A stretch of DNA of 7,112 nt from Candidatus Aminicenantota bacterium (GCA_030615975.1 JAUWYH010000077.1:1-7112), one strand, 5' to 3'; positions 1 to 6,927 are shown, counted from the first letter of the stretch. Notes: generated from the sequence alone by a model not told the origin. Numbers and translations are program-made.

Positions 1-1364
1 TTTTGGAGCTCTTTTATGGTTCGACATCCTGCATAGCCCATGCCAGCCTTTAATCCGCCGACCATCATCTGAAGGATATGTGCTGCGCTGCCTTTGTAAG
101 GAACTCTGCCTTCTATTCCTTCGGGAACGAGTTTTCTTTCATCGGTGTAGAAGTCTTGAAAATATCTATCTCGGGTTCCCTCTTTCATGACTTCCATGGA
201 GCCCATACCTCTGTATGTCTTATATGAACGTCCTTGATAAATGACCTTTTCACCAGGAGATTCATCGGTTCCTGCCAAGAGATTACCGAGCATTACCGAG
301 CTGGCACCGGCGACAATAGCCTTGGTGATGTCGCCCGAGTATTTAATACCACCGTCTGCAATAAGAGGTGTTTTCTCTGCTTGGGTTACTTTGAAGACAT
401 CCGCAATGGCGGTTATCTGGGGTATTCCGGCTCCGGTGACAACTCGAGTTGTACAGATAGAACCAGGTCCAATTCCAACCTTCACTGCATCTACTCCAAT
501 TCCAATAAGTTCTTTAGCGGCTTCAGAACTAGCGATGTTGCCTGCAATAAGTTCTTGCTCAGGGAATTCTTTTTTCAACATTTTGACTGTATCTAAAACG
601 CGACGGGAATGACCATGGGCGGTATCCACTACCAAAACATCTACCTTGACATTTATCAGAGCCTTTGCTCTCTCTAGAGTTTCTTCCCCGACTCCTACAG
701 CTGCCCCAACTCTGAGGCGGCCAAAGTTATCTTTGGATGCAAAAGGGTACTGAATTCTTTTGAGGATATCTTTATAGGTGATTAAACCTTTAAGAAGGAA
801 ATTCTCATCCACCATCAATATTTTTTCTATTTTATGTTTATGAAAGAGCTTCTCTGCATCTTCTAAAGATGTTCCTAAGGGAACTGTGATCAAATCCTTT
901 GTCATTGTCTTATTTATGGAGAGATTAAGGCGGGTTTCAAACCGGATATCCCTGTTTGTCAGAATCCCGAGCAATTTATTATTTTCGTCTGTTATAGGAA
1001 GGCCTGAGATTTTATATTTTTTCATGACTTCCTTGGCTTCAAATATCTTATTCTGAGGTCTCATGGTTATAGGATCGACTATCATTCCACTTTCATGGCG
1101 CTTGACTTTATCCACTTCTTCAGTCTGTATCTCGATGGGCATGTTACGGTGGATGATTCCTATTCCACCTTGCTGGGCTAAGGCAATAGCCATTTTTGAT
1201 TCGGTCACAGTGTCCATGGCAGAGCTAGCCATTGGGATATTGAGGGAGATGTTTCGGCTTAACTTACTGGAGACATTGGTTTGAGCGGGAATCACATCTG
1301 TCTTAGCAGGAAGCACTAGGACATCATCAAAAGTTAGTCCTTCTTTTATTTTTTGGTCCAACAT
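1..1364 (-). CDS. guaB: IMP dehydrogenase, C-terminus cut off by the window edge
   Basis: Cytosolic enzyme that oxidises IMP to XMP with NAD+, the committed step of guanine nucleotide synthesis. From the ATG at 1364-1362, 454 codons are visible. The family is usually about 485-490 residues, so roughly 30 C-terminal residues lie outside the window. The N-terminus (LTFDDVLVLPA) is typical. Two CBS domains follow at about residues 94-150 and 155-210, inserted in the TIM barrel as in most bacterial GuaB. The catalytic loop GSICTTRVVTGAG carries Cys304 (codon 455-453). Further on are the phosphate-binding DGGI segment, GMGSM at 386-390, the flap Arg-Tyr pair (R400, Y401) and EGRVPYKG. No frameshift was seen. 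The start is fixed by a strong Shine-Dalgarno. The gene lies 10 nt after secA and has no visible promoter of its own, so cotranscription with secA is inferred. Identity is very secure. Confidence 0.97.
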   Translation of the reverse strand, partial: MLDQKIKEGLTFDDVLVLPAKTDVIPAQTNVSSKLSRNISLNIPMASSAMDTVTESKMAIALAQQGGIGIIHRNMPIEIQTEEVDKVKRHESGMIVDPITMRPQNKIFEAKEVMKKYKISGLPITDENNKLLGILTNRDIRFETRLNLSINKTMTKDLITVPLGTSLEDAEKLFHKHKIEKILMVDENFLLKGLITYKDILKRIQYPFASKDNFGRLRVGAAVGVGEETLERAKALINVKVDVLVVDTAHGHSRRVLDTVKMLKKEFPEQELIAGNIASSEAAKELIGIGVDAVKVGIGPGSICTTRVVTGAGIPQITAIADVFKVTQAEKTPLIADGGIKYSGDITKAIVAGASSVMLGNLLAGTDESPGEKVIYQGRSYKTYRGMGSMEVMKEGTRDRYFQDFYTDERKLVPEGIEGRVPYKGSAAHILQMMVGGLKAGMGYAGCRTIKELQ

Positions 1365-1368
1365 TTTT

Positions 1369-1374
1369 CCTCCC
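1369..1374 (-). promoter_or_regulatory. guaB ribosome binding site abutting the secA stop codon
   Basis: On the minus strand the sequence reads GGGAGG, then AAAA, then the guaB ATG. The site begins on the base directly after the secA TAA (1377-1375). It sets the guaB start and lets ribosomes finishing secA reinitiate at guaB. Confidence 0.8.
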
Positions 1375-3981
1375 TTATCTTCTCTTTTTTTTCTTTTTTC
1401 TTTTTTTCGGGATCATAGACCTTGCCTTCTGGGCTCTCACAGTAGGTGAGCTTTCAGGTCGCTGGTAGTAGAGAGGCTGTTCTTTCCGTTGAGGGAGTTC
1501 TTCTTCGACTATCGGCTGAAGAAGATATAAGTAACGGATGCTCTCTTCCTCGATTCTATCCAGCATCGCCTGAAACATATCGTAACTTTCCTTTTTGTAT
1601 TCTATCAGGGGATCTCTTTGACCGTACCCACGAAGGCCTATGCCTTCTTTGAGATAGTCCATTGCCAAGAGATGATCTTTCCACTGCGAATCTAGGACTT
1701 GAAGCATGATGATTCTCTCAAATTCTCTCATGCGCTCGGGATAAATGATTTTTTCCTTTTCTTCATAAATTTTTTCAAGGGTGCTCAGGATTTTTTCCCT
1801 TAATTCCTCAAAATTTATTGTATTCCATTCTATGCCTAACTCTTCGATATCAAAACCAAATTGAGAGGTAATAGCTTTTCTTAAGCCATCTAAATCCCAG
1901 TCCTCTGGAGATTTGTCTTTGTTGGTGTAGCTTTCCATAAACCAATCGACCAGGGTAGCAATTAATTCCTGGTTATTCTTTTTCATGTCTTTTCCACTAA
2001 GAATTTCTTTTCTCTGGGTATAAATAGTTTCCCGCTGTTTGTTCATCACATCATCGTATTCCAACAGGTGTTTACGAATGGAAAAATTCTGAGCTTCTAC
2101 CTGCTTTTGAGCTCTTTCTATAGCTCTTGTCACCATTTTGTGTTCGATGGGAGTCCCTTCTGTCATGCCGACTCTAGACATCAGCCCTGAAATCCTTTCG
2201 CTGCCAAATATTCGCATCAGGTCATCTTCTAAAGAAAGGTAAAATCGAGAAGAGCCAGGATCTCCCTGTCTTCCTGATCGTCCTCTAAGCTGGTTATCTA
2301 TTCTTCGAGCTTCATGGCGTTCTGTGCCAATTATATGCAAACCGTTTAGCTCGACAACTTTATTGTGTTCTAATTCTGTAATTTTCTTTGCTTCGGCGAG
2401 TGATCTTTCCCATTCTTCCTGAGAAGCATTTGCTGGATCGATTCCCTTCTTCTTCAGTTGTTCTGTGGCTAAAAACTCTGGCTTCCCGCCTAAAAGGATG
2501 TCTACACCTCTTCCTGCCATGTTGGTAGCGATGGTTACGGCACCTATTCTTCCTGCTTGAGCAATAATATTGGCTTCCATCTCATGGTATTTGGCGTTTA
2601 ATACAATATGCTGTATTCCTCTTTTTTTTAAAATTGAACTGAGATGTTCAGAGTTTTCAATCGAAATTGTCCCTACAAGCGCAGGATGTCCTTTTTTATT
2701 ATTTTCGATTATTTCCTCTATGACCGCATTCCATTTTTCTTTTGCTGTGCGGTAGATGACATCTGGATACTCATAGCGGATGAGGGTTTTGTTGGGAGGT
2801 ATGACCACCACATCCAACTTGTAGATTGAATGGAATTCCGTTGCTTCTGTTTCTGCCGTTCCTGTCATTCCAGCAAGCTTGTCATACATTCGGAAATAAT
2901 TCTGAAAAGTGACGGAGGCCAAGGTTTGGTATTCTTCTTCTATCCGCACTCTTTCTTTGGCTTCCAGCGATTGATGTAAGCCGTCACTGTAACGGCGTCC
3001 GGGCATCAGGCGGCCTGTGAATTCGTCAACGATGATTACCTTGCCATCTTTAACCATGTAGTCGACATCTTTTTTAAATAGATAATGTGCTTTTAATGAT
3101 TGATTAATGTGATGGATGATGTCCATCTGGGCCAGATCGTATAAATTTTTGACTTTTAGGAACTTTTCAGACTCTGCAACTCCTTCTTCGTTGAGAGAAA
3201 CCGTTCTTGTTTTTTCATCCACTTGAAAATGTTTATTCTTACCAAGGCGGCGCACGAGATTATCTACTTGATAATAACGACTCGTTGATTCTTCAGTTGG
3301 TCCTGAAATGATGAGAGGGGTACGGGCTTCATCGATAAGGATACTGTCGACTTCGTCGACAATGGCGTAATTGTGTTTTCTTTGGACAAGATCGGAGAGA
3401 CGGAATTTCATGTTATCCCGTAAGTAATCAAAACCAAATTCATTATTGGTGCCGTAAGTGATATCTTTCTGATAAGCTTCTTTTCTCTCGCTGTCAGGTA
3501 TCTCATGTTGGATTGTCCCCACTTCAAGGCCGAGAAAATTGTAAATAGGACCCATCCATTCTGTATCTCTTTTGGCCAAATAATCATTTACGGTGACAAT
3601 ATGAACTCCTTTTCCTTCTAAGGCGTTGAGATAGGCAGGAAGTGTGGCTGCCAAGGTTTTTCCTTCGCCTGTTTTCATTTCAGCTATTTTACCTTGATGC
3701 AGAACGACTCCACCAATAAGCTGAACATCAAAATGGCGCATGTTAATGGTTCGCTTGCCGACCTCTCTGACGACTGCAAAGGCTTCAATCAGGAGATCCT
3801 CTATAGAGGCTCCTTGGCTTAATTTTTCTTTGAATTCTGCTGTTTTTGCGCGGAGTTGGTCGTTGCTCAGTTTTTGAATTTTAGGTTCAAGCTCGTTGAT
3901 TACGACAACATAGGGTTGAAGCCTCTTCAGGTCTTTTTCGGTTTTAGTGCCGAATATTTTTTGTAACAGCCATTTATACAT
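1375..3981 (-). CDS. secA: Protein translocase ATPase SecA (lacks zinc-binding tail)
   Basis: Motor ATPase that drives unfolded preproteins through SecYEG at the inner membrane. It has 868 residues, against about 841 in B. subtilis and 901 in E. coli. Visible parts in order: N-terminal region beginning MYKWLLQKIFG; Walker A MKTGEGKT (102-109); DEAD-type Walker B VDEVDS within IVDEVDSILIDEART (207-221); preprotein cross-linking domain at about 225-375; second nucleotide-binding fold with NMAGRGVDI (487-495) and QLRGRSGRQGDPGSSRF (564-580); long scaffold helix around 616-650; two-helix finger with DSQWKDHLLAMDYLKEGIG (764-782). The tail has no CxC...C(H/C) zinc motif for SecB or lipid contact. 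It ends in ten consecutive Lys/Arg residues (859-868). The whole protein contains no cysteine. The start matches other SecA N-termini, although no Shine-Dalgarno precedes it. It is first gene of a likely secA-guaB unit. Confidence 0.98.
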   Translation of the reverse strand: MYKWLLQKIFGTKTEKDLKRLQPYVVVINELEPKIQKLSNDQLRAKTAEFKEKLSQGASIEDLLIEAFAVVREVGKRTINMRHFDVQLIGGVVLHQGKIAEMKTGEGKTLAATLPAYLNALEGKGVHIVTVNDYLAKRDTEWMGPIYNFLGLEVGTIQHEIPDSERKEAYQKDITYGTNNEFGFDYLRDNMKFRLSDLVQRKHNYAIVDEVDSILIDEARTPLIISGPTEESTSRYYQVDNLVRRLGKNKHFQVDEKTRTVSLNEEGVAESEKFLKVKNLYDLAQMDIIHHINQSLKAHYLFKKDVDYMVKDGKVIIVDEFTGRLMPGRRYSDGLHQSLEAKERVRIEEEYQTLASVTFQNYFRMYDKLAGMTGTAETEATEFHSIYKLDVVVIPPNKTLIRYEYPDVIYRTAKEKWNAVIEEIIENNKKGHPALVGTISIENSEHLSSILKKRGIQHIVLNAKYHEMEANIIAQAGRIGAVTIATNMAGRGVDILLGGKPEFLATEQLKKKGIDPANASQEEWERSLAEAKKITELEHNKVVELNGLHIIGTERHEARRIDNQLRGRSGRQGDPGSSRFYLSLEDDLMRIFGSERISGLMSRVGMTEGTPIEHKMVTRAIERAQKQVEAQNFSIRKHLLEYDDVMNKQRETIYTQRKEILSGKDMKKNNQELIATLVDWFMESYTNKDKSPEDWDLDGLRKAITSQFGFDIEELGIEWNTINFEELREKILSTLEKIYEEKEKIIYPERMREFERIIMLQVLDSQWKDHLLAMDYLKEGIGLRGYGQRDPLIEYKKESYDMFQAMLDRIEEESIRYLYLLQPIVEEELPQRKEQPLYYQRPESSPTVRAQKARSMIPKKRKKKKKRR

Positions 3982-3989
3982 TTAATTAT

Positions 3990-4018
3990 TTTGTAACAAA
4001 AAGGCTTTCCTGTGTCAA
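3990..4018 (-). promoter_or_regulatory. Sigma70-type promoter for secA-guaB, apparently leaderless
   Basis: Reading the minus strand, a perfect -35 TTGACA (4018-4013) is followed by a 17-nt spacer and a -10 TACAAA (3995-3990, 4 of 6 consensus bases). Only 8 nt (ATAATTAA) separate the -10 box from the secA ATG at 3981, so transcription should begin about 0-4 nt before the start codon. The nearest purine-rich AGGAAAG is 23 nt upstream of the ATG and would not be in the transcript, consistent with leaderless initiation. This is inferred from sequence alone. Confidence 0.6.
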
Positions 4019-4112
4019 TTCGACTTTGTGTAGAAAGGGGGCAAATTTTTATTTTTGACAAATAATGCGGGTAAAGATCAGGCTAAAAAAATGGGGACAG
4101 GCTTCTTTTCCT

Positions 4113-4144
4113 GTGGGTAGTATCTTGAATAAAGATTATCCCAC
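4113..4144 (+). other. Small imperfect hairpin in the secA-feoA intergenic region
   Basis: GTGGG (4113-4117) pairs with CCCAC (4140-4144), and inside it ATCTT (4122-4126) pairs with AAGAT (4132-4136) around a GAATA loop, with a 4x3 internal loop between the two stems. Four T residues follow (4145-4148). It lies upstream of the candidate feo promoter. It could be a weak terminator for plus-strand transcripts entering the region, or chance folding in AT-rich DNA. Confidence 0.25.
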
Positions 4145-4169
4145 TTTTCGTTATAAAGCCCATTTTTTA

Positions 4170-4198
4170 TTGATTTTTTTCTCTGCTTTTTATATTAT
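4170..4198 (+). promoter_or_regulatory. Candidate sigma70-type promoter for feoAB
   Basis: TTGATT (4170-4175; 4 of 6 -35 consensus bases), a 17-nt spacer and TATTAT (4193-4198; 5 of 6 -10 bases). Initiation would be near 4205, giving a leader of about 54 nt before the feoA ATG. The surroundings are very AT-rich, so chance matches are likely. It is the best-spaced pair seen upstream of feoA. Confidence 0.4.
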
Positions 4199-4254
4199 CA
4201 AGTGTAAAGTTCTTCAAAAATTCTCATTCAGACAAGAAAGGATTATTTTAAATA

Positions 4255-4273
4255 GAGAATGATAAGTTTAATC
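4255..4273 (+). promoter_or_regulatory. Fur-box-like sequence overlapping the feoA start codon
   Basis: The 19 bases starting at 4255 match the classical Fur consensus GATAATGATAATCATTATC at 14 positions, the left half being GAGAATGATAAG. A Fur site upstream of feoAB would fit iron repression, but this one covers the feoA ATG, about 50 bp downstream of the proposed transcription start. The AT-rich background makes accidental matches common, so it is a hypothesis only. Confidence 0.22.
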
Positions 4274-4504
4274 AATGCTCCATCTGATACACCTTTAAAA
4301 ATTATAGATGTTTTGGGAGGCCATGGAGTTCGGAGGAGGCTGCTGGCTTTAGGTTTTCATAAGAATGATATTATTGAGCTGAATTCCCGCAGCATTTTTG
4401 GAGGTCCTGTGCTTGTTCGGGATTTGACTTCAGACACTTCTGTTGCCTTGGGGAGAGGAATTGCCCAAAAGATTATGGTAGAGATAATTGACGAAAAAAA
4501 ATAA
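4259..4504 (+). CDS. feoA: Ferrous iron transport accessory protein FeoA
   Basis: Small cytosolic SH3-like partner of the FeoB iron(II) transporter. It has 81 residues, near the usual 75-85. The typical FeoA pattern is visible: a short N-terminal strand, GVRRRLLALGF at about 23-33 (the family's R-R-L-x-x-L-G-F motif), a variable middle with FGGPVLVRD at about 47-55, and the closing VALGRGIAQKIMVEII strand (the A-L-x-x-x-x-A-x-x-I signature). The start is forced: an in-frame TAG (4253-4255) lies just upstream and no other ATG follows nearby. The ribosome site is poor, since AGGA at 4239-4242 is 16 nt from the ATG. The 3' end overlaps feoB by 17 nt, which implies translational coupling. FeoA is thought to modulate FeoB; its exact mechanism is unsettled in the family. 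Confidence 0.93.
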   Translation: MISLINAPSDTPLKIIDVLGGHGVRRRLLALGFHKNDIIELNSRSIFGGPVLVRDLTSDTSVALGRGIAQKIMVEIIDEKK

Positions 4505-6428
4505 ATTTCCAGATATCATATTCATCGGCCAACCTAATTGCGGAAAAAGCACTCTGTTTAACACAATTGCTGGCCTCAAAGCGCAGACATCGAATTTTCC
4601 TGGTACTACCGTTAAACACACCCACAGTAAGGTAAATGTGGAAGGGCAGGTCTTAAACATAATTGATCTGCCCGGGACCTACTCCTTGAATCCATCAGAC
4701 CCAGCCGAGAAGGTCGTCCTGACTCATCTGTTCATGGAAAAGCCAGATTTAATCATTAATGTGGTAGATGCTTCCATCCTTGGCAGGAGCCTTGAGCTGA
4801 CCTTGGAACTCATAGAGCTGGAATACCCTATGATTGTTGCCTTGAATATGGTTGATTTAGCAGAGAAAAAAGGGATGGAGATTGACCCAAGAAAATTGGA
4901 AAATTTCCTCGGAGTCCCGGTTGTTTTTACCATTGCTTCCCATGGCCGAGGAATTAAAGAAATGCTGGATGAAGCCTTCCATACTTTAGAAAAGAAAATC
5001 CTTCCTTCCCCAATAAAATGGTCAAAGGATGTGGAAGATAGAATTGAAGAGTTCGAAAAAAAACTTCCTGAGGATTTTCCTATAGTAGCAAACAGGAGAT
5101 TCACAGCTATAAAGATGATCGAAGCGGGGAAGTTACACTTTGATAGAATGCTCCAAGAGATAAACCTTCCTTTAAAGAAGGCGCTTGATAGCGTTAGGGA
5201 AGACCTTGAAACGATGCACAATGCCCCCGCTTATGAAGTCATTGCTGCAGAGAGACATCACCTGGCCCTTAAGATTTTTGAAGAGAGCGCCCAAGTTAAA
5301 AGAGGGAAAAGAACCGGCTGGTTGGAAAAAACAGATGATATTATCATGCATCCTCTTTTGGGATACTTGATAATGTTAGTTGTTTTTCTAGGGTTTTTCC
5401 TTATTATTTTTAAAATAGGAAGTCCGATTGAAGAATTTCTCCTTAATCCTTTGATTAGCCTAAGATATTATTTATCGACAAACCTGGGTACAAGTGTCTT
5501 TTTTTATTTGGCAGATGGCTTTCTCCAAGGCGTAGGAGGAGGAGTAGCCATTGTCTTGCCCTATTTTATTCCTCTCCTTTTTTTTATGTCTCTTTTTGAG
5601 GATATCGGTTATCTTGCCCGAGCCGGCTTTTTGATGGATACGTTTATGCACCGCATCGGACTTCACGGCAAATCTGTATCTCCATTTATCTTGGGCTTTG
5701 GCTGCAATGTTCCGGCTGTTGTTTCCACTCGGATTTTAGAATCTCGGAGGGATCGAATCATCACCTCTCTTCTGATTCCTTTTATTCCCTGTTCGGCCCG
5801 GACGACTATCATATTGGCTTTGGTTGCTTTTTATTTGGGGCCTTTTTGGGCTTTGGGATTTTACGTGATCAACATGGTTTTAGTGGCCGTGCTCGGCCGA
5901 GTGATTACTCTTTTTTTTAAAACTCCTTCCCCAGGATTAATCCTTGAAATTCCTTCCCTAAAAATTCCTTCCTTGAAAAACATCCTGAGAAAAACTTATT
6001 TTCAACTTAAGTCTTTTCTAAAATTTGCCTGGCCCATATTGATTGCAGGAAGTGTTGTTCTAGGAGTGCTTCAATTTTTTAATTTCGACAAATTCATAAA
6101 TCTTATCCTTTCCCCTTTTGTAGTAAAAGGCCTGGGTTTGCCTCAAGAGCTGGGTGTAACTCTTGTGTTTGGTTTCCTAAGGAAAGAGCTTTCCTTGATC
6201 ATGATGCTCCAGGCCCTTGGAGTCAGTTACCAGGATTTGATGACTGTCATTTCTAAGCAGCAGCTTATTATTTTCACTGTATTCGTAAGCATTTTTATAC
6301 CCTGTATTTCTACTGTGGCTATTCTTTGGAAAGAAATTGGAAACAGGATAGCACTTCTCTCCATAGGGCTGAATACAGGGGTGGCTATAATAGTGAGCCT
6401 TCTTGTAAGATTGATATTGGGGATATAG
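4488..6428 (+). CDS. feoB: Ferrous iron transporter FeoB with N-terminal G domain
   Basis: Inner-membrane iron(II) importer with a cytosolic GTPase domain. It has 646 residues, a compact form beside E. coli FeoB at about 773. G motifs: G1 GQPNCGKST (14-22), G2 threonines in NFPGTTV (37-43), G3 DLPGTYSL (60-67), G4 NMVD (120-123). The G5 region IASHGRGI (149-156) lacks the usual Ser-Ala. A helical region at about 175-275 links to the membrane part (from about 287), which holds paired Gate domains: LFFMSLFEDIGYLARAGFLMD (364-384), GFGCNVPA (403-410) and IPCSAR (433-438), then IPSLKIPSLKN (488-498) and FIPCISTVAILWKEI (603-617). Cys406, Cys435 and Cys606 sit in conserved intramembrane motifs. 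The start is TTG at 4488; a TAA occupies the preceding codon and no other start codon occurs before G1. No feoC follows. Confidence 0.97.
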   Translation: MTKKNKFPDIIFIGQPNCGKSTLFNTIAGLKAQTSNFPGTTVKHTHSKVNVEGQVLNIIDLPGTYSLNPSDPAEKVVLTHLFMEKPDLIINVVDASILGRSLELTLELIELEYPMIVALNMVDLAEKKGMEIDPRKLENFLGVPVVFTIASHGRGIKEMLDEAFHTLEKKILPSPIKWSKDVEDRIEEFEKKLPEDFPIVANRRFTAIKMIEAGKLHFDRMLQEINLPLKKALDSVREDLETMHNAPAYEVIAAERHHLALKIFEESAQVKRGKRTGWLEKTDDIIMHPLLGYLIMLVVFLGFFLIIFKIGSPIEEFLLNPLISLRYYLSTNLGTSVFFYLADGFLQGVGGGVAIVLPYFIPLLFFMSLFEDIGYLARAGFLMDTFMHRIGLHGKSVSPFILGFGCNVPAVVSTRILESRRDRIITSLLIPFIPCSARTTIILALVAFYLGPFWALGFYVINMVLVAVLGRVITLFFKTPSPGLILEIPSLKIPSLKNILRKTYFQLKSFLKFAWPILIAGSVVLGVLQFFNFDKFINLILSPFVVKGLGLPQELGVTLVFGFLRKELSLIMMLQALGVSYQDLMTVISKQQLIIFTVFVSIFIPCISTVAILWKEIGNRIALLSIGLNTGVAIIVSLLVRLILGI

Positions 6429-6437
6429 ATTGGCGAC

Positions 6438-6803
6438 TCAGTAACTCGCTGATTCTAGGATAACGACGGCCACTGCATATTCTGATAGATGAGCGATAGA
6501 GACATGAACCTTATCCAAGGAGAATTTTTCTTTTAATTTTATATCCTTTATCTCCAGTTGAGGTTTTCCTGAAGAAAGGTTTATCAATCCGATATCTGTC
6601 CATTTTATTCTTCTTCCTAATGCCTTAAAAAAAGCTTCTTTTGCAGCAAAACGGGCAGCAAAGTGCTGATATTTGTTTTTCTTTTCCTGACAATAACTGA
6701 TTTCTTGAGTAGTAAAGATTCTCTGTACAAAGCGGGGATTTTTCTCTATTAAACCTTTGATTCTAGCTACTTCAATGATGTCAATTCCAACTCCTGTAGT
6801 CAT
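6438..6803 (-). CDS. acpS: Holo-[acyl-carrier-protein] synthase AcpS
   Basis: Transfers 4'-phosphopantetheine from coenzyme A to the serine of apo-ACP, activating it for fatty acid synthesis; cytosolic and usually trimeric. The length of 121 residues is typical. The N-terminal GVGIDIIEVARI contains the magnesium ligand Asp8. The second signature HFAARFAAKEAFFKALG (47-63) holds Arg51, Glu56 (metal ligand) and Lys60. A SSGKP turn (77-81) and the C-terminal VSIAHLSEYAVAVVI (101-115) complete the fold. The start is bounded by an in-frame TAA directly before the ATG. It has no Shine-Dalgarno of its own at good distance, but a 7-codon ORF with a good one ends in an ATGA overlap with it. It is convergent with feoB, 9 nt apart, with no obvious terminator between them. 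Identity is secure. Confidence 0.96.
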   Translation of the reverse strand: MTTGVGIDIIEVARIKGLIEKNPRFVQRIFTTQEISYCQEKKNKYQHFAARFAAKEAFFKALGRRIKWTDIGLINLSSGKPQLEIKDIKLKEKFSLDKVHVSIAHLSEYAVAVVILESASY

Positions 6804-6823
6804 TTATTATTCTCTATTATCAT
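6800..6823 (-). CDS. Possible 7-codon leader ORF overlapping the acpS start
   Basis: Minus-strand ATG at 6823-6821 encodes MIIENNK and stops at TGA (6802-6800), sharing ATGA with the acpS start (6803-6801). An AGGA (6832-6829) lies 5 nt before its ATG, better placed than anything upstream of acpS itself. Inference: ribosomes may load here and reinitiate at acpS. A chance arrangement in AT-rich sequence remains possible, because seven codons carry no statistical weight. Confidence 0.3.
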   Translation of the reverse strand: MIIENNK

Positions 6824-6927
6824 ATTTTTCCTATGTAGAAAAGGAATTTATCTTAAAACATAAATCTTATAAAATAAACCGTAAAAAGGAAAGCGCAAGA
6901 CCGTAAGAAGTACATAATAAAGGGTAA

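Noticed and set aside
234..1284. Plus-strand ORFs of 73-123 codons opposite guaB
   Set aside because: They are antisense shadows of a fully convincing guaB reading frame and show no recognisable protein features.
4091..4118. GGGGACAGG...CCTGTGG inverted element resembling a transposon-associated repeat
   Set aside because: Only five pairs (ACAGG/CCTGT) hold and there is one copy in the window; insufficient support.
4065..4262. 65-codon plus-strand ORF ending in an ATGA overlap with feoA
   Set aside because: It has no ribosome site, its composition looks like translated AT-rich intergenic DNA, it contains the likely feo promoter, and no family is recognised. The overlap with feoA is probably coincidence.
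4724..5221. 165-codon minus-strand ORF opposite feoB
   Set aside because: It lies wholly inside the conserved G and helical domains of feoB; the serine/phenylalanine-rich translation is typical of an antisense shadow.
5939..5976. Short internal duplication in feoB (IPSLKIPSLK)
   Set aside because: The FeoB family normally carries a similar L/I-P-x-x-x-L/I-P-S-L-K-N segment here, so this is likely the family motif and not a recent duplication.
6850..6900. acpS promoter
   Set aside because: Several TATAAG/TAAGAT-like hexamers occur on the minus strand but none has a reasonable -35 at 16-18 nt, so I do not assign one.
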